The translations under genes and the position numbers were made by a program. From Mytilus edulis (lineage: Eukaryota > Mollusca > Bivalvia > Mytilida > Mytilidae), in NCBI RefSeq assembly GCF_963676685.1, contig NC_092346.1, forward strand, positions 31,881,133 through 31,945,132: a stretch of DNA of 64,000 nt. The letters are read 5' to 3'. Below, in pieces: positions 46,016 through 58,018 of the stretch (its first letter is position 1; every line of letters starts with the position of its first letter). The notes below the pieces were generated by a model. That model ran no database searches. It was given only the letters and a program-made list of their open reading frames with translations, and was not told the origin of the DNA.

Positions 46016-49000
46016 GTATATTGTACACGACATGGGTTATGCATTATAATTCATACACGTATTTACTTATTGCAATGTAAAGTAGTTTTACTTACACAAA
46101 TTTCTCCTGTGTCTGTCTAGGTCCTATGTTGTAAGAGTATGTACATTGTATGTATTAGTAAGTTCCTCTATCTGTTAGTGTTATCCGAAGAACCTCTCAA
46201 GAGCTGCAAGGGTACAGTCGAATCCATGTACACTCCCTATCAGGATTAATGGAGATATGTCACTAATGTATTTACAATGTTCAATATTTAAAAGGACAAT
46301 CCCCAAACCCAACACCAGGGAGTGTTAGGAGTCTAGGACACCAGACACTGGCCGAATCTTTTAATATGGTGGAGGAAGAAGTACTCTGAGAGAACCACTT
46401 GACTGCTCAGTGGAAACAGACAAACCGAAGAGATATCGGCAGATTGATCTCTAGGTCAAAGTAGGGAGCAAATTCGACCAAGTTGGCAACTAAGGCCCCA
46501 TAGTACCCATTCTAGTTTTAACTCTGGTCTGGGTACCAGAGATGTGTGTGAAAGGGTCAAAAACACCCTTCTGATCAATGTACTGATATTTTAAGCATCC
46601 CGAGTGAAAATCAAACTCTAGACCTTCAGCATTGTAGCCATAGGTCTTAGACACTAGACCACAAACTCACACAAGTATTAAAAAACCAAAAGCAAAAATG
46701 CACAGTTAAAAAATTATGCAAATAGATAAGAAGATGTGGTATAAGTGCCAATGAGAAAATTCTCCATCCAAGTCACAATTTATGAAAGTAAACTATTGAA
46801 GGTCAAAGTAGGTTTATCGTATTTCACTATGAATCACCATATTCAAAGTGAAAAATCACTACAAAATTGAAAAAGAAGAAATTTTGACCAAAACAATGTA
46901 CTAAAAGTTCCCTTTCATCGTCCAGTAATGTATACATACATGTATATTAATTTGTGTTTCTGTGTTTTTTAAGGTTGAGAGACCTTTGCATATATGTTTG
47001 ATACTGAAACAGCAGCAGTCAGAAAGTGTAGCAGGGACGACAGACAGTGATAGTATGATTCACATGGTTATTAAATGTCCAAATAAATATCCTGATTTGT
47101 AAGTTTAAGAAAAAAGTATTAAAGATAAATTTGTATTGTGTACGGACTGATTTAAATGTAAAATTAATGTACATGTACACGATGCCCAGGGAAGACACTT
47201 GGAAAATAGAGAAACAACACATACATTTGTGTACAAGCAATTTAAGAGACTTTCATACATTTGATGGTGTTAAACATAATAATTCACACCCATTTATTTT
47301 GGTAACTTGCAGTTTACTTACATGAAAACAGCTGCAGATGTTGCTGTACCAGCAATGCAACAAAAGTAAGGGAACCAATTTGTGCAGAAAGTGTTCAGTA
47401 TTCAAAATCACAAAATTTAAAACAAGTGTACATGTATGACATGAGTCCGTAGGAATGCAACCCGACAAAGAAATTAAACAAAACAAAACATTGCAATTTA
47501 CAAATGTACAGACTTATGTGAGCACAACTTTGTCCTTAACATTCAGTTGAAATAATTGCTAGGAGAATTAAATGACAAGTTAGCACAGCAGTTAAAACAA
47601 AATAAAAGCTCTACAATTTTTACACTTCTAAAGATTTGTTAACTATAGGTATTTTCATTACATGTGTATACAAGGGAGATAATTTTTTGATAAATAACAT
47701 ACATGACATATCTTCAAAGATGTAATACTGTTTAAGACTTTTCTTTTTAAAGGGTACCAGAAATTAGTCTAGAAAATGCCAAAGGACTGTCTAATGAACA
47801 AATTGCTGTGTTGAATACAGAACTAAGAGAACGAGCCAAATCAATGGTTGGAGAGGTAACTTATGTGCAACATAAAATAACCTACATTTTGTACAATATG
47901 TGACTACAATTATTTATTTAGATTGACATTTTTTTTAACTAAAGAGACATAATACATTTAAGTTCATACAATACACAAACATTTACATCCCATGCAATCT
48001 AACATATATCCTGAACCAATTTAGAAATGTTACATAGGAGGAGGAGGAGAGAACCTGTACAAAGAGGGATAACTCTGTTTCTTCACTTTAACTTTTATTT
48101 CTCTTTCTCTTGTCTTGTCTGGATTTTTTTTTATTTAGATGCAGACTAAATACTGTACTAAAGTCTGAATCTTCATTTATCATGATCCAGATAAGAAGTT
48201 TTTTTAAATTAATATTTGCCAGATTTGAAAAATATTGACATTAGTTTTCTTAGATTCTAGTTTAAGTGAATTGTAAAAAGGACGTGCTTGCAAAAAATGC
48301 AGTACTTTTCCTATTAACTTTTGTGAATATTTTTTACAGAGCATTTCATATCTACATAGGAGATAAAGTTTTCCTGAAATTGTTTTTTTCTTGTTCCTGT
48401 TCCTTTTTTTTAAGGGTCAAATTTACATGTTAATTCCATGTTAGACCTTTTATAAATGATAGATTAACCCCATGGAAATATTGTACATTTTCATTTAAAC
48501 TGTTTATCATCAGTATTAAAAGATTATGTGACCAACTGAAACAAATTTAAAACATCTTATTACTTAATAAAATAGGCTATTATTTCAACTTGGAATAATT
48601 TTTAATTATTGAATTTGCATAATTTCTTGTGCTTGAATTTTAATAATTTCCATGTTTATTCTGTATTTCAATGTTCTATATGGCGCACAACATGTGCAAC
48701 ATTATCTATACAAAATACATTGTATGGAAGTGTTATGCAATTTAAAAGACAATATAAAGCAGAATAAGTTGAAATACTAGCCTGTTATATACAAATGTTT
48801 AAAATGTTGCAGAATTTGTTTTTTATAATTTTTTTCAGGTTATGGTTCTAGAACTAGCTCAACATGTACAGACATTTCTTTTTTATACCTTTTTCAGGTT
48901 ATGGTTCTAGAACTAGCTCAACATGTACAGACATTTCTTCGTGATAACTACAAAGGTCCGCAGAAATCTTTTTATGAAGAAATGTTAAGTAACCAATTGA

Positions 49001-52000
49001 AACAACAAGAAAAACTAAAATTAGAACAACAGAAAAGACTTGATTTTCTAAAACGAAAGGAAGAAAAAGAGGTATTCAGTGTTTTTGTCTGATTATTTCA
49101 GTGATTTGCCTTTGACCTTAAACCATATTTTTTAAAACCACAAAGTTATACTGAAATGAATTAGCACTAGAATTGTCAGTTTTCCTATCGAAGCTCAGTG
49201 GTTTTTTCTGGGCACTCAGGCTTCCTTCACAAATAAAAACTAGCCGCCCTGAAATAGCCCAAAAGCAGTGCTTCAAAGTAGCGTTAAAACACATAAAATC
49301 AAAACAAATCAAATGAATTAGCAATTGAAAAAAAGATTAAGTGACCAATTGCAACAAATTATAACATCTATTTCCTTGGTATTAAATTGTTTAAAATGAT
49401 GTTACAAAATTTAGAACAACAGAAAAGACTTGATTTTCTGAAAAGAAAAGAAGAAAAAGATGTATTTGATGTTTTTGTTTGATTATAACATTGATTTACC
49501 CTTGGCCTTTGACCTTACATCATGTATTTCAAACCATGGAGTTATCCTCTTTTCAAAAGAATCAGAAATTAATAATATACCGGTATTCTGGAAAGACAGT
49601 GTTATCAAATATCACAATGGGATCATGGAAATAGTGATATCACAATGGGATCATGGAAATAGTGATATTTCCCTTAAATCATAGTTGATTTTATTATTAA
49701 TTTTGCTTTTAAATCTATATAGAAAACTGCATGGTACATGTATATGTACCATTTGAGTGATCTTTTAATTTCAACTATTATTATTACTTTATTTAGATAA
49801 ATAAAGTATATAAAATTCAAGGGAAATAACTCTAGCACAAAACTACAATATTTGCATTGGTGAGATCTTTTCCCCACTGACAGCCTAGATAAGAGTTCCA
49901 AATGAACTAATTTATAAGTATTATCAAAACTGTAAATAATACTTACCGCTACAGCTTTAACTGTAAGGTACCCTGAAATTGTTAGTATCTATAAGAACAG
50001 GGTTTCATATAGATAAGTATTATTTTCTTTTATTTCATGTTAGAATCAGTGCTCTAGCTAGAAATCAAAAGGGGCAGGGTGCCAGTGGAGGGCAGGGCAC
50101 TTTTTATGATAAGAAAAGGCACTGCTCATTTTTTTGTCTACGTTTCTGTGTGTATCACGAGTTAACGAATCTCTTTTTTTTTTACTGTATATGTTGTTTT
50201 TTTTTTTAAATAAAGATGCTTTTCAACTATAGTCTTTATTTCATTGTTTGTGTAGTTATGAATGGTATAGTACATCTTCATCAACATATTATGTTTTTAC
50301 AGTTTAACTTCACTCAATATCAATGAAAATGTGTTTTTTTTTTTTTATCTATATAGGAATTATAGCATATAAAACATCACTTTAACTAAAATATATATAT
50401 GGTGGTGTTTAACGACCTTGACTGGCTATACAGCCCTCGCACGGTCCGTTTAACTACAAATGAGAGCATTACTGATTTAACAATGTTTAGAACATGGATT
50501 GCTAAAAGTATAATTATCAAGTAAAAATTGCAATATATATTTTTTAATATGTTCAAATACAGTTAAAATCTAAAAGGTAACATTATTATGTTATTATATA
50601 TTCAATTGGTAATTTATTCCTTTTTTTGATACTAGATAATATTTTTAGAGCACAAATTTGTAATAAGCTAAAACAGGGGAAGTAACTCCAAAATCAATTT
50701 CCACCACGTTTGGGTTAATTAAAAACTGTGCTTGTCGCTAACAAGTTGAGATGGAAGGCATTTCTGTAAAGGCATAGTTTTATTTTGATGACTTAAATTC
50801 AATTCTAAAGTCATGAAAGTCTTCATTTATACGCTCTTCCATTGTGATTTGGAGATCGAAAATGCCGACCCAAGCTAAACACACTCGCTGACACATTCAT
50901 CAAAAGTATGACAAAAAGATACATTGCCCTAATTAAATTACCTAGTTATTAACACCTTTGAAGTCTTTATCATTGTAATTGATTGTAATGACATGATTAA
51001 CCTGGGGGCAATCACACAGGTGTCATATAAGTAATTAACTTGGAGATCAGAAATCGATGAAACAAAATTTTACCAAAACGGCACAAGATAATTTTGGAAA
51101 AAGACGTCAGGGCAGAAGGGCGCGGATGAAGGCACCCAGGGCGCGGCTGAGGGCACCCAGGGCGCGGCGCCCTTCTATTTTGGGCTAGCGAGACCACTGA
51201 GAATAGTATAATTAAATACAATGTTCAATAATAAAATAATACACTGATCTGAAATTAATTATATACTTTTTTTTAATTAAATAAAATATTCAATGATACT
51301 TATTAACATAGATTTAAAATCCCTAAAAGCATTTTAATTTTTGCAATTTCTTCAACAACTGAGAATTTCATTATGACATTCAAAGAATTTTTTCAATAGC
51401 AACATTGTGCAAATCTTATAATTGTTGGATTGATTTATTTAAGGGTAGGCCTTTTATATCTGTTACTTCTTCTAATTCACTAAATAGATTCTGATATAGT
51501 TGCAGAAGAGATTATTTGTTTATTGTAAAATACTGAAGGCTCTACATTTTTAAAATAAATCATATGTCTTAATGATGTGTCATATATTTATTGAAAGTAA
51601 AAGAATGGTACTGTATAAAAATAAGAAGATGTGGTATGATTGCCAATGAGATGAATATCAAACAAAGTTCAAGTGAAGTGGATGTAAGCCATTATAGGCA
51701 ACTGTAAGACCTTCAACAATTAGAAAATCATAGCTGGCTATAAAAAGCTTAGAGATGAAAAAATTCAATGGAGAAAGTTAACAGCCTAATTTATTTATAA
51801 GAAAACAGTTTACAAAAACAAATATTACAGACATGAACTAACAACAACCACTAAAATACAAGCTCCTGGCATGGGACAGGTGCATAAAGCATGTGACAGG
51901 GTTAAAAAGGTTCGATGCACCAAATTCCATGTTCATTTTTTCTTTGAGTTTAACCTCAGACACACACATGAATTTTATTCATTCACTTATAAATCTTTGT

Positions 52001-55000
52001 GCTTTGGCTGTTTCAGAGACAGCTTCTAGAGGATGAAATACAGAAGAGACAACATGCTCTGAAAGAAGAAACAAAGAAAATAAAGGAGACTAAACAGGTA
52101 CAATTCAAATGTTTATACTTTTCTAATATGTCTATCATAGAACTTCAGGGACGATTATGTTTCCTGGTTTATGAATCTATCTGTTCTTCCCAATATGTTA
52201 TCAAAGTACAAATATTATTCACCTGACAAAATTTTCATGTTAAATATTATTGAAATGTTTGCTGTTGGACATACAGTATAACAGCCATTTAACCATCAAT
52301 GTGTTTTACACTTTATATGCTTGACTGCAGAAAATAAATATCTTGTAAAATAAATAAATATTGCTACCCAATTTTATTTGCATAAATTAAAAAAAAGTAT
52401 GGCACTGAAACAAATCTTTTCGTAGCATGATCTTCCTAATATGATCTATTTATTTCTATAATTAGATATCTGATGAGAAACCAACAGAACAAGAGAAAGC
52501 TGTACCTGCTACTCCTAATACTGAAGTACCATCATGTTCCCCAATTGGTACCCCAAGTACTCCTAGAAGACCAAGAATGTCTCATTCACCCTCGCCATTA
52601 ATTGTACTGCCAAGTAATGAGAATAAATATAACCAGGATAAGAGAAGAAGGTATGTGGTTGTTATGTTTTTATTTTATGTCCTTTTAAAAAAAGTAGTCA
52701 TGGGAGTTAATCAATAAAATTTGCACCATTTTTCTTCCTGTGTACCAGCTTTAGTATAAACCATGTATAAACCTCAAGTTTCCAAAATATTCTATAGAAA
52801 CACCAATTAAAAAAATTATGGTGCTTTGAAACACAGCATTTTTTTACTGAAATGTCAAATTTAAGGTAATATTTTTTTTTCAACCCTTTTTCGTATGCAA
52901 CCTGATGTGACATACTTTGATTTGGTGGTATTACACCTACATACACATAATTGATCCTATATTATCATATTTTATTTCTTAAATTTTCATTTGGTAGCTA
53001 TAAACTAAACACACTTCATGGATGCAGGTTCAAATATATTTGTTAAAATTATTCATATTTTTTCTATTTATGACAACTAGACTAGGAAAATATAGCTGTT
53101 TCACACACATGACGATGATGTAAGTCATGAACCTGGTGTTCAGAGGTTGTAGTTTGTTGATGTGCTTCATAAGTTTTTTCTTGTTTCTAATTTTTGATGT
53201 AGTTTAGACTGTTGGTTTTCCAATTCAATGATTTACACTAGTCATTTTAGGGCCCTTTTTAGCCTGCTGTTCATTGTAAGCCAAAGCTCTGTGTTGAAGA
53301 CTGTACTTTGACCTATTATGGTTTACTTTTACAAATTATGACTTAGATGGAGAGTTTTCTCATTGGCACTCATACCACATCTTCTTATATTTTTAAAAAG
53401 TAATTTTATTAAGTGCTTATTGTTTCCATTTAATAAGCATTAACAATGGAAGGTACACATATTTTGTAAGGAAATCATCTGAAACTATTTGCACAAGATT
53501 TGCACTTACACATTTAAATTGCTTCATATACATGTGAATTGCTTCATATAGATGTAAATAAAAAATACCAATCTTATTTACACATATATACAATGGGAGA
53601 TAATTGTTAAATTATAGAAAAGTTTTCTGATGTACTATTTTATCATATTATGCACAGATTGCTTTTAAACATTTTAAAAATGATACTTAATAATGAAAAA
53701 ATACACAACAAACAGATGGACTGATGTGTAACATGATAAGATATCTGAAACTATTTTTAAACTTTGAGGAAGTGAAATCTTTTCGATCACCGACTTTGAA
53801 CATGAAAAAAAACATAAATGAGTACTCAAAATTATTAGGGTTATTCCGTTAAAATGTATGTGGGAAGTTCAAAAGGGACTTTTAAAATATCCCTACAACC
53901 AAGAACCATTTTATAGATAACTTTGCATAATAGTAATAGACCCATACTGTAAAAAGACCCATGACCCACATTCAATAATTAAACGTCCCTTCCTACTCTC
54001 CCACAAACATTTTAAGGGAATAGCCCTTAACAGATATTTTATATGAAATGGCCTCTAGAAATCCAAGATTGTCAACAGTTAATTATTGATCCACATGTCC
54101 TGCTTGCACTTTTTCGGTAACATTGCTTGTATCCAAGTGAGAAATTTTTGAGCCTCAAAATTATTTTAATTTACATTTTAAATTTTGATATATTTAGGAG
54201 GACCAGTACCCCATTGAGAGATACTGATGATTCTGATCACCAATGTAAAGATCATACTGGAGGGATAGTGGTTATAGCCTTCAATACTAAATCAGAGAGA
54301 ACAATACATAGAGGCACATGTTTAGGTAATGCTTTATAATACATCCCCAATGTAAAGATCATACTGGAGGGATAGTGGTTATAGCCTTCAATACTAAATC
54401 AGAGAGAACAATACATAGAGGCACATGTTTAGGTAATGTTTTATAATACATCCCCAATGTAAAGATCATACTGGAGGGATAGTGGTTATAGCCTTCAATA
54501 CTAAATCAGAGAGAACAATACATAGAGGCACTTGTTTAGGTAATACTATGAGAAATATTTTTGTGTTTATAGTTTATAGTTATTCTACAAACTTCAATAG
54601 AATAGTACATTGGCTTTGTCCATCTTATTGTTGAGAAGTGTGCATTGGGTAAATGCACAATTTTCCATAAACAAATGTACAGAATATTTTATTAAAATTT
54701 TCATGAGAAAACATAGCATTTGTTTCTCAGAAGTTTGAATGGACATTTATGCTTTGAAAGGTATCAGGAAAGGGGTCTGTTTATCAGTGTGCAGAATTTG
54801 GAGTGTAACGGGATACTTAAAAATTTGCTTCACTGTTTCCCTGCCAAGCACAGGGCAGTAAGGAATAAATGAAAAGACTGTTTTGAAACTACACCACTAT
54901 ATATTGGTGTGATCACTTCTTCCTATGGACTGCTATCCTGTTAATTAGCATTGCAGCAGTCTTGTAGGGAACAGCTTTCAACTCATATTGCTATAACACG

Positions 55001-57049
55001 TTCTTGTCCTGAATATGCATTTAATAATTGTCTTTTGATGTTTAATGTCCATTCATCCATATTAATTTATTTTGTGTGAATGATTGGATTGATATGGCTC
55101 TCTTAGAGTTAGTATGCAAATTACTTTTAAGAGAGTATATATGTGTTTGTAGGTCATAGTGTCCATGGTAGTACAGTGTATGCTGGGATAGATACAGCCA
55201 GTGGAGAATTAGTAGCTATATCAGAATGGGTTTTAAAGTGGCGCCATATAAAACAGAAGAGAACCCAAAGAGTTGATTATGAGGACAAAGAGGGTGCTAC
55301 TTACTTAAAACAGGTAAATGAATTAAATTAGTTCAAAAATGTTATTGGTGAACGTTAATGGAACAACGACCAAAAAATGAAAAATGATTAGAATTTTATA
55401 TATGAATTCTAACTGCTCTTTGACCGGGTTGTTGTCTTTTTGAATCCCCTGTTTATATTCTCAATTTTATTAGGGTAGAATGTAGAATAAATTAAAGAAT
55501 CAATCTTATCTTTAAATAATGAGCTGCTGATTTTCATAGGGAAAAGTTCTGTCAATTTTTCCTTCTAAAATATGCACTCACTATACATAATGAGCTCTAA
55601 AAAGTAAAATCACAAAAATACTGAACTCCTAGGAAAATTCAAAAAGTAAAGTCCCTAATCAAATAACAAAATCAAAAGCTCAAACACGTTAAACAAATGG
55701 ATAATAACTGTAATATTCCTGACTTAGTACAGACATTTTCATGTATAAAATGATGGATTAAACCTAGTTTTAAAGCTAGCTAAACCTCTCACATCAAATT
55801 CCATTATATTGACTATAATGTGTGAACAAAACAAACAGACATAAAAGGTAAAAATGTCGAAAATAGGGTACAGCACTCAACATTGTTTTATAATCTAATC
55901 ACTAAAAAAACAAACAAATATGTAACAAAGAAGAACAAAAAAGGCATATTGACAAAGCATATTAGTAAAAATTAAAGACACATTATATATGTGTAAAAAA
56001 AAACCAATAAAAAGGTATAAAGACAAAGCACATTACGGAAACTGAAAGACAAGAATACGAGAACTAGCCTAGAAAAAGAATAGTTTTGCCAAACAATGTA
56101 ATAGTGATTTAATTAATTTCCAACCTCAAAATCACCTGTTCAGACAATTTAATTTAAAGTTATGTCAAGAAACAGCTTATATATATACATATACATATAT
56201 TTGCAAACAAGAAAAGAGACAATATCAGCAATAAGTAACTTAGGTTTAAGTCTTCTATCAGGTACAATACCATGCACCATAGGGTGTATTCAGTTTAATG
56301 AGCATACATGTTATACATGTATCACATGTGGCTAATTTACATTTAAAAACCAGAGTTGTTTCCCTTTGAATATAAAATTTTCTATTTGCATATCTTTTGT
56401 GTAGTTGCCAGATACCTTATTTGTATGAATGTAATTTTGTACATTTGAATAAAAAGAAATGTGGGTATATGTAAATGAGACAGCAACCCAATGACATAAA
56501 TAACCAGAAAGAATAGAGAAAATGAAAACTTAAGAGTCTTTAGAAAATTCAGAGAATAAAGGCATAAAAACAAACAACTTTCCACAAGGCCTCAGATAGA
56601 AGATTAAAGATTAAGCAATGACAATGAAACTCAGTAAGGGTGAACTGAGGGGTGTGAAAGCTAGGCAAGTCCTAGTATAATAGTGACACCAAAAGGTGTG
56701 AAAAATTTTGGTGTTTTATGTGATGTCATGTATTTTGTTGATGATTATCCACCTTATCCCTCTTTTTACATTATAACAAGCTTAAGGCAGAAATGTTTGT
56801 AAAAATTGAATTTATGAGAGAAAATGGCTAATGATCTTAAAAAAAAGTGAATGTTTTATGATGTTCAAAGTTCAAGTATTGCAGATGTCCAAATGGCAAT
56901 ACAAATATGGTATCAAAGTTTTTGCTTTTTTATTCCAGATTACAAGCATTGAACAAGAAATACACAGCTTGATTCGATTACGACATAAAAATCTTATTCA
57001 CTACTTAGCTATTAAATATATTCAGGAAGCTGGGAAATGTACAGTTTAT
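45911..57049 (+). CDS. EIF2AK4: GCN2-like eIF2alpha kinase, downstream copy (exons 1-9, partial)
   Basis: Exons: 45,911-46,015; 46,974-47,098; 47,753-47,855; 48,898-49,071; 52,017-52,097; 52,466-52,650; 54,198-54,325; 55,153-55,313; 56,939-57,049. All junctions keep frame, giving 391 codons; the rest lies beyond 64,000. The start MADDSLLQRQEEEWQVLQAVY has a good context (G at -3, G at +4). Residues ~8-128 form an RWD domain with the signature YPDLVPEI and then NAKGLSNEQ, very like vertebrate GCN2; this domain binds GCN1 on ribosomes. Residues ~130-200 are a charged coiled-coil-like linker, ~200-260 a Ser/Pro linker, and ~265-391 the N-lobe of the pseudokinase. The antisense B-box gene lies in the intron after exon 9. 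Family identity is secure; a full-length product cannot be verified here. Confidence 0.9.
46160..46675 (-). mobile_element. tRNA-derived SINE-like repeat in GCN2 intron 1, minus strand
   Basis: The minus strand from about 46,673 reads as a worn tRNA: A-box-like 'tggtctagtgtctaagac', then a B-box-like 'gagtttgattttc' about 45 bases on. The rest (46,160-46,560) is a non-coding body whose left edge is uncertain. Confidence 0.5.
46974..47098 (+). CDS. EIF2AK4: GCN2 exon 2 (RWD domain)
   Basis: 125 nt, phase 0, leaves two bases. Acceptor 'ttttttaag', donor 'gtaagt'. It encodes VERPLHICLILKQQQS... and IKCPNKYPD, the strands leading to the RWD YPxxxP signature. Confidence 0.9.
47753..47855 (+). CDS. 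EIF2AK4: GCN2 exon 3 (RWD domain)
   Basis: 103 nt; the first base completes Leu. It encodes VPEISLENAKGLSNEQ...RAKSMVGE. Acceptor 'tttttaaag', donor 'gtaact'. Very similar to the matching part of vertebrate GCN2. Confidence 0.9.
48839..48897 (+). repeat. Duplicated acceptor plus start of GCN2 exon 4
   Basis: A 59-bp tandem duplication: 'tttttcag' plus the first 42 nt of exon 4, followed by 'ttttatac' and then the real acceptor. The extra piece has no donor. Confidence 0.9.
48898..49071 (+). CDS. EIF2AK4: GCN2 exon 4 (end of RWD, charged linker)
   Basis: 174 nt, 58 codons, phase 0 to 0. Donor GTATTC, which is weak. It encodes VMVLELAQHVQTFLRDNYKG and a Lys/Glu/Gln-rich helix. Confidence 0.88.
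49175..49308 (+). mobile_element. SINE-like insertion in GCN2 intron 4
   Basis: Same family as 5,539-5,670: 'tcagttttcctatcgaagc' at the start, 'gttaaaacac..aaatcaaa' at the end. Flanked by an imperfect direct repeat around 'aaatgaattagca'. Confidence 0.65.
49408..49540 (+). repeat. Diverged duplicate of the 3' part of GCN2 exon 4 and its intron
   Basis: It matches 49,018-49,152 (exon 4 end, donor and following intron). The donor is changed from 'gag|gta' to 'gatgta', so it cannot splice normally. Confidence 0.8.
50047..51199. mobile_element. hAT-like non-autonomous DNA transposon, 1,153 bp
   Basis: Terminal inverted repeats CAGTGCTCTAGCTAG (left) and, inverted, CAGTGGTCTCGCTAG (right). A 5-bp direct repeat AGAAT flanks it (50,042-50,046 and 51,200-51,204). 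The upstream duplicate has a single uninterrupted AGAAT near 245-300. The right end has GC-rich 'gggcacccagggcgcgg' repeats. No transposase frame is seen. The hAT assignment rests on the CAGTG ends; a 5-bp target duplication fits the hAT5-type groups. Confidence 0.75.
52017..52097 (+). CDS. EIF2AK4: GCN2 exon 5, downstream copy
   Basis: 81 nt, phase 0 to 0, acceptor 'ctgtttcag', donor 'gtacaa'. It continues the charged helix (RQLLEDEIQKRQHALKEE). Same protein as 1,876-1,956. Confidence 0.88.
52466..52650 (+). CDS. EIF2AK4: GCN2 exon 6, downstream copy
   Basis: 185 nt, phase 0, leaves two bases. Ser/Pro-rich linker with several SP/TP sites (SPIGTPSTPRRP, SHSPSPL) that could be phosphorylated; this is only a sequence pattern. 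Confidence 0.88.
54198..54325 (+). CDS. EIF2AK4: GCN2 exon 7, downstream copy
   Basis: 128 nt, phases as in the upstream copy. Acceptor 'tatttag', donor 'gtaatg'. It is followed by two extra 3' pieces of itself. Confidence 0.87.
54326..54545 (+). repeat. Two extra 3' parts of GCN2 exon 7 with donors
   Basis: The segment from 'caatgtaaagatcat' to the donor 'tttag|gtaat' repeats at exactly 107 bp (starts 54,241, 54,348 and 54,455). The extra pieces keep the donor but lack an acceptor. The third carries one change (cacttg for cacatg). Absent from the upstream copy. Confidence 0.92.
55153..55313 (+). CDS. EIF2AK4: GCN2 exon 8, downstream copy
   Basis: 161 nt, single copy here, acceptor 'gtttgtag', donor 'gtaaat'. 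It encodes GHSVHGSTVYAGIDTASGEL and the following N-lobe strands. Confidence 0.88.
56939..57049 (+). CDS. EIF2AK4: GCN2 exon 9, downstream copy (last exon in window)
   Basis: 111 nt, phase 0 to 0, acceptor 'tattccag', donor 'gtaagt'. alphaC-like region ITSIEQEIHSLIRLRHKNL. The next exon, equivalent to 13,622-13,774, should lie beyond 64,000. Confidence 0.88.
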
Positions 57050-57569
57050 GTAAGTTAATATAAATAAAGATTTTAGCAATTTTTTGAGAAAAATTCATAA
57101 ATGTCAGAATTTTTGTTGAAAATAAATTTTCTAAGCGTAATGTGGGCTTGGTTGAATTTTTAACACATAAAAAAATCAAATAATTAAGCGTGAAAATGGG
57201 AAACGAAGACAGCCAGGACATGGGTAATTACATGTGCTATTTTGGCAATGAGAAGCGGGATACAGGATTCTCACTAAATAAGCGTGATCTGGGATCAGAC
57301 CCCACAATGAGACCTCCTTAGAGATCCTCGTTTCTAGTGTAGATAAGAAGCAGATTCAGTATTTTCATATGTGCCACAGGAAATCCTGATCTATATGATT
57401 AGAATTGCTGCATGTTAATCTTAACTATACTGCTAATAAGTATTTAGATGAACCTGTTATTGAATTGTAAAATCTGTTCAGCAGAATATGGAAAATATAT
57501 AATTGGAATGTACATATGATACCCTTGAAATGTACTGTTCCTGTCAAATGCCAAACACAACAATTTTTA

Positions 57570-57705
57570 TGCCCCATTTTTATGCCCCATTTATTATTCC
57601 TCGATTTATATGGGCATTATGTTTTCTGATCTGTGGGTCTGTTTGTCTGTCCGTTTGTCTGTCCATTAGTTAGTTTGTCCTGCTTCAGGTTAAAGTTTTT
57701 GGCCT
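57570..57705 (+). mobile_element. Shortened ATGCCCC-family element
   Basis: A doubled 'ttttatgccccatttt' start, then 'gggcattatgttttctg' and Cys/Val-coding 'gtctgtccgt' runs, as at 8,358-8,450. The 3' half is missing. Confidence 0.5.
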
Positions 57706-58018
57706 CAAGTCTGTCCGTCAGCTCATTTTTGTTGGAATTTTTGGCGCCTGGAGTCTGGGCCTCTGTCTCATATTCATTTTTTGGAGCCTTGAGTCTGGGT
57801 GTCAGATCATTTCAAAGCAAAGCTTTTTGAAATTGTCCAGTACAATACATCTCAATCTGATCACGTATACCTACATTTTACAGTTGCTTCAGTCGTTCAA
57901 TGTAACATGCTCAAACAAACTACTTGAGACCATGAATATCATTTCATGTATCACAAACTCATTTTTCTTTTGATTGTCAAATTTTTAGAAACATTTAGGA
58001 TGAGATTCATTATATTTT

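Noticed and set aside
46565..46675. A functional tRNA gene on the minus strand
   Set aside because: A and B box-like motifs are present, but the cloverleaf is degenerate and joined to a repeat body; SINE head is more likely.
54344..54545. Extra exon 7 pieces as genuine alternative exons
   Set aside because: They lack acceptors, so they cannot be included as separate exons by normal splicing.
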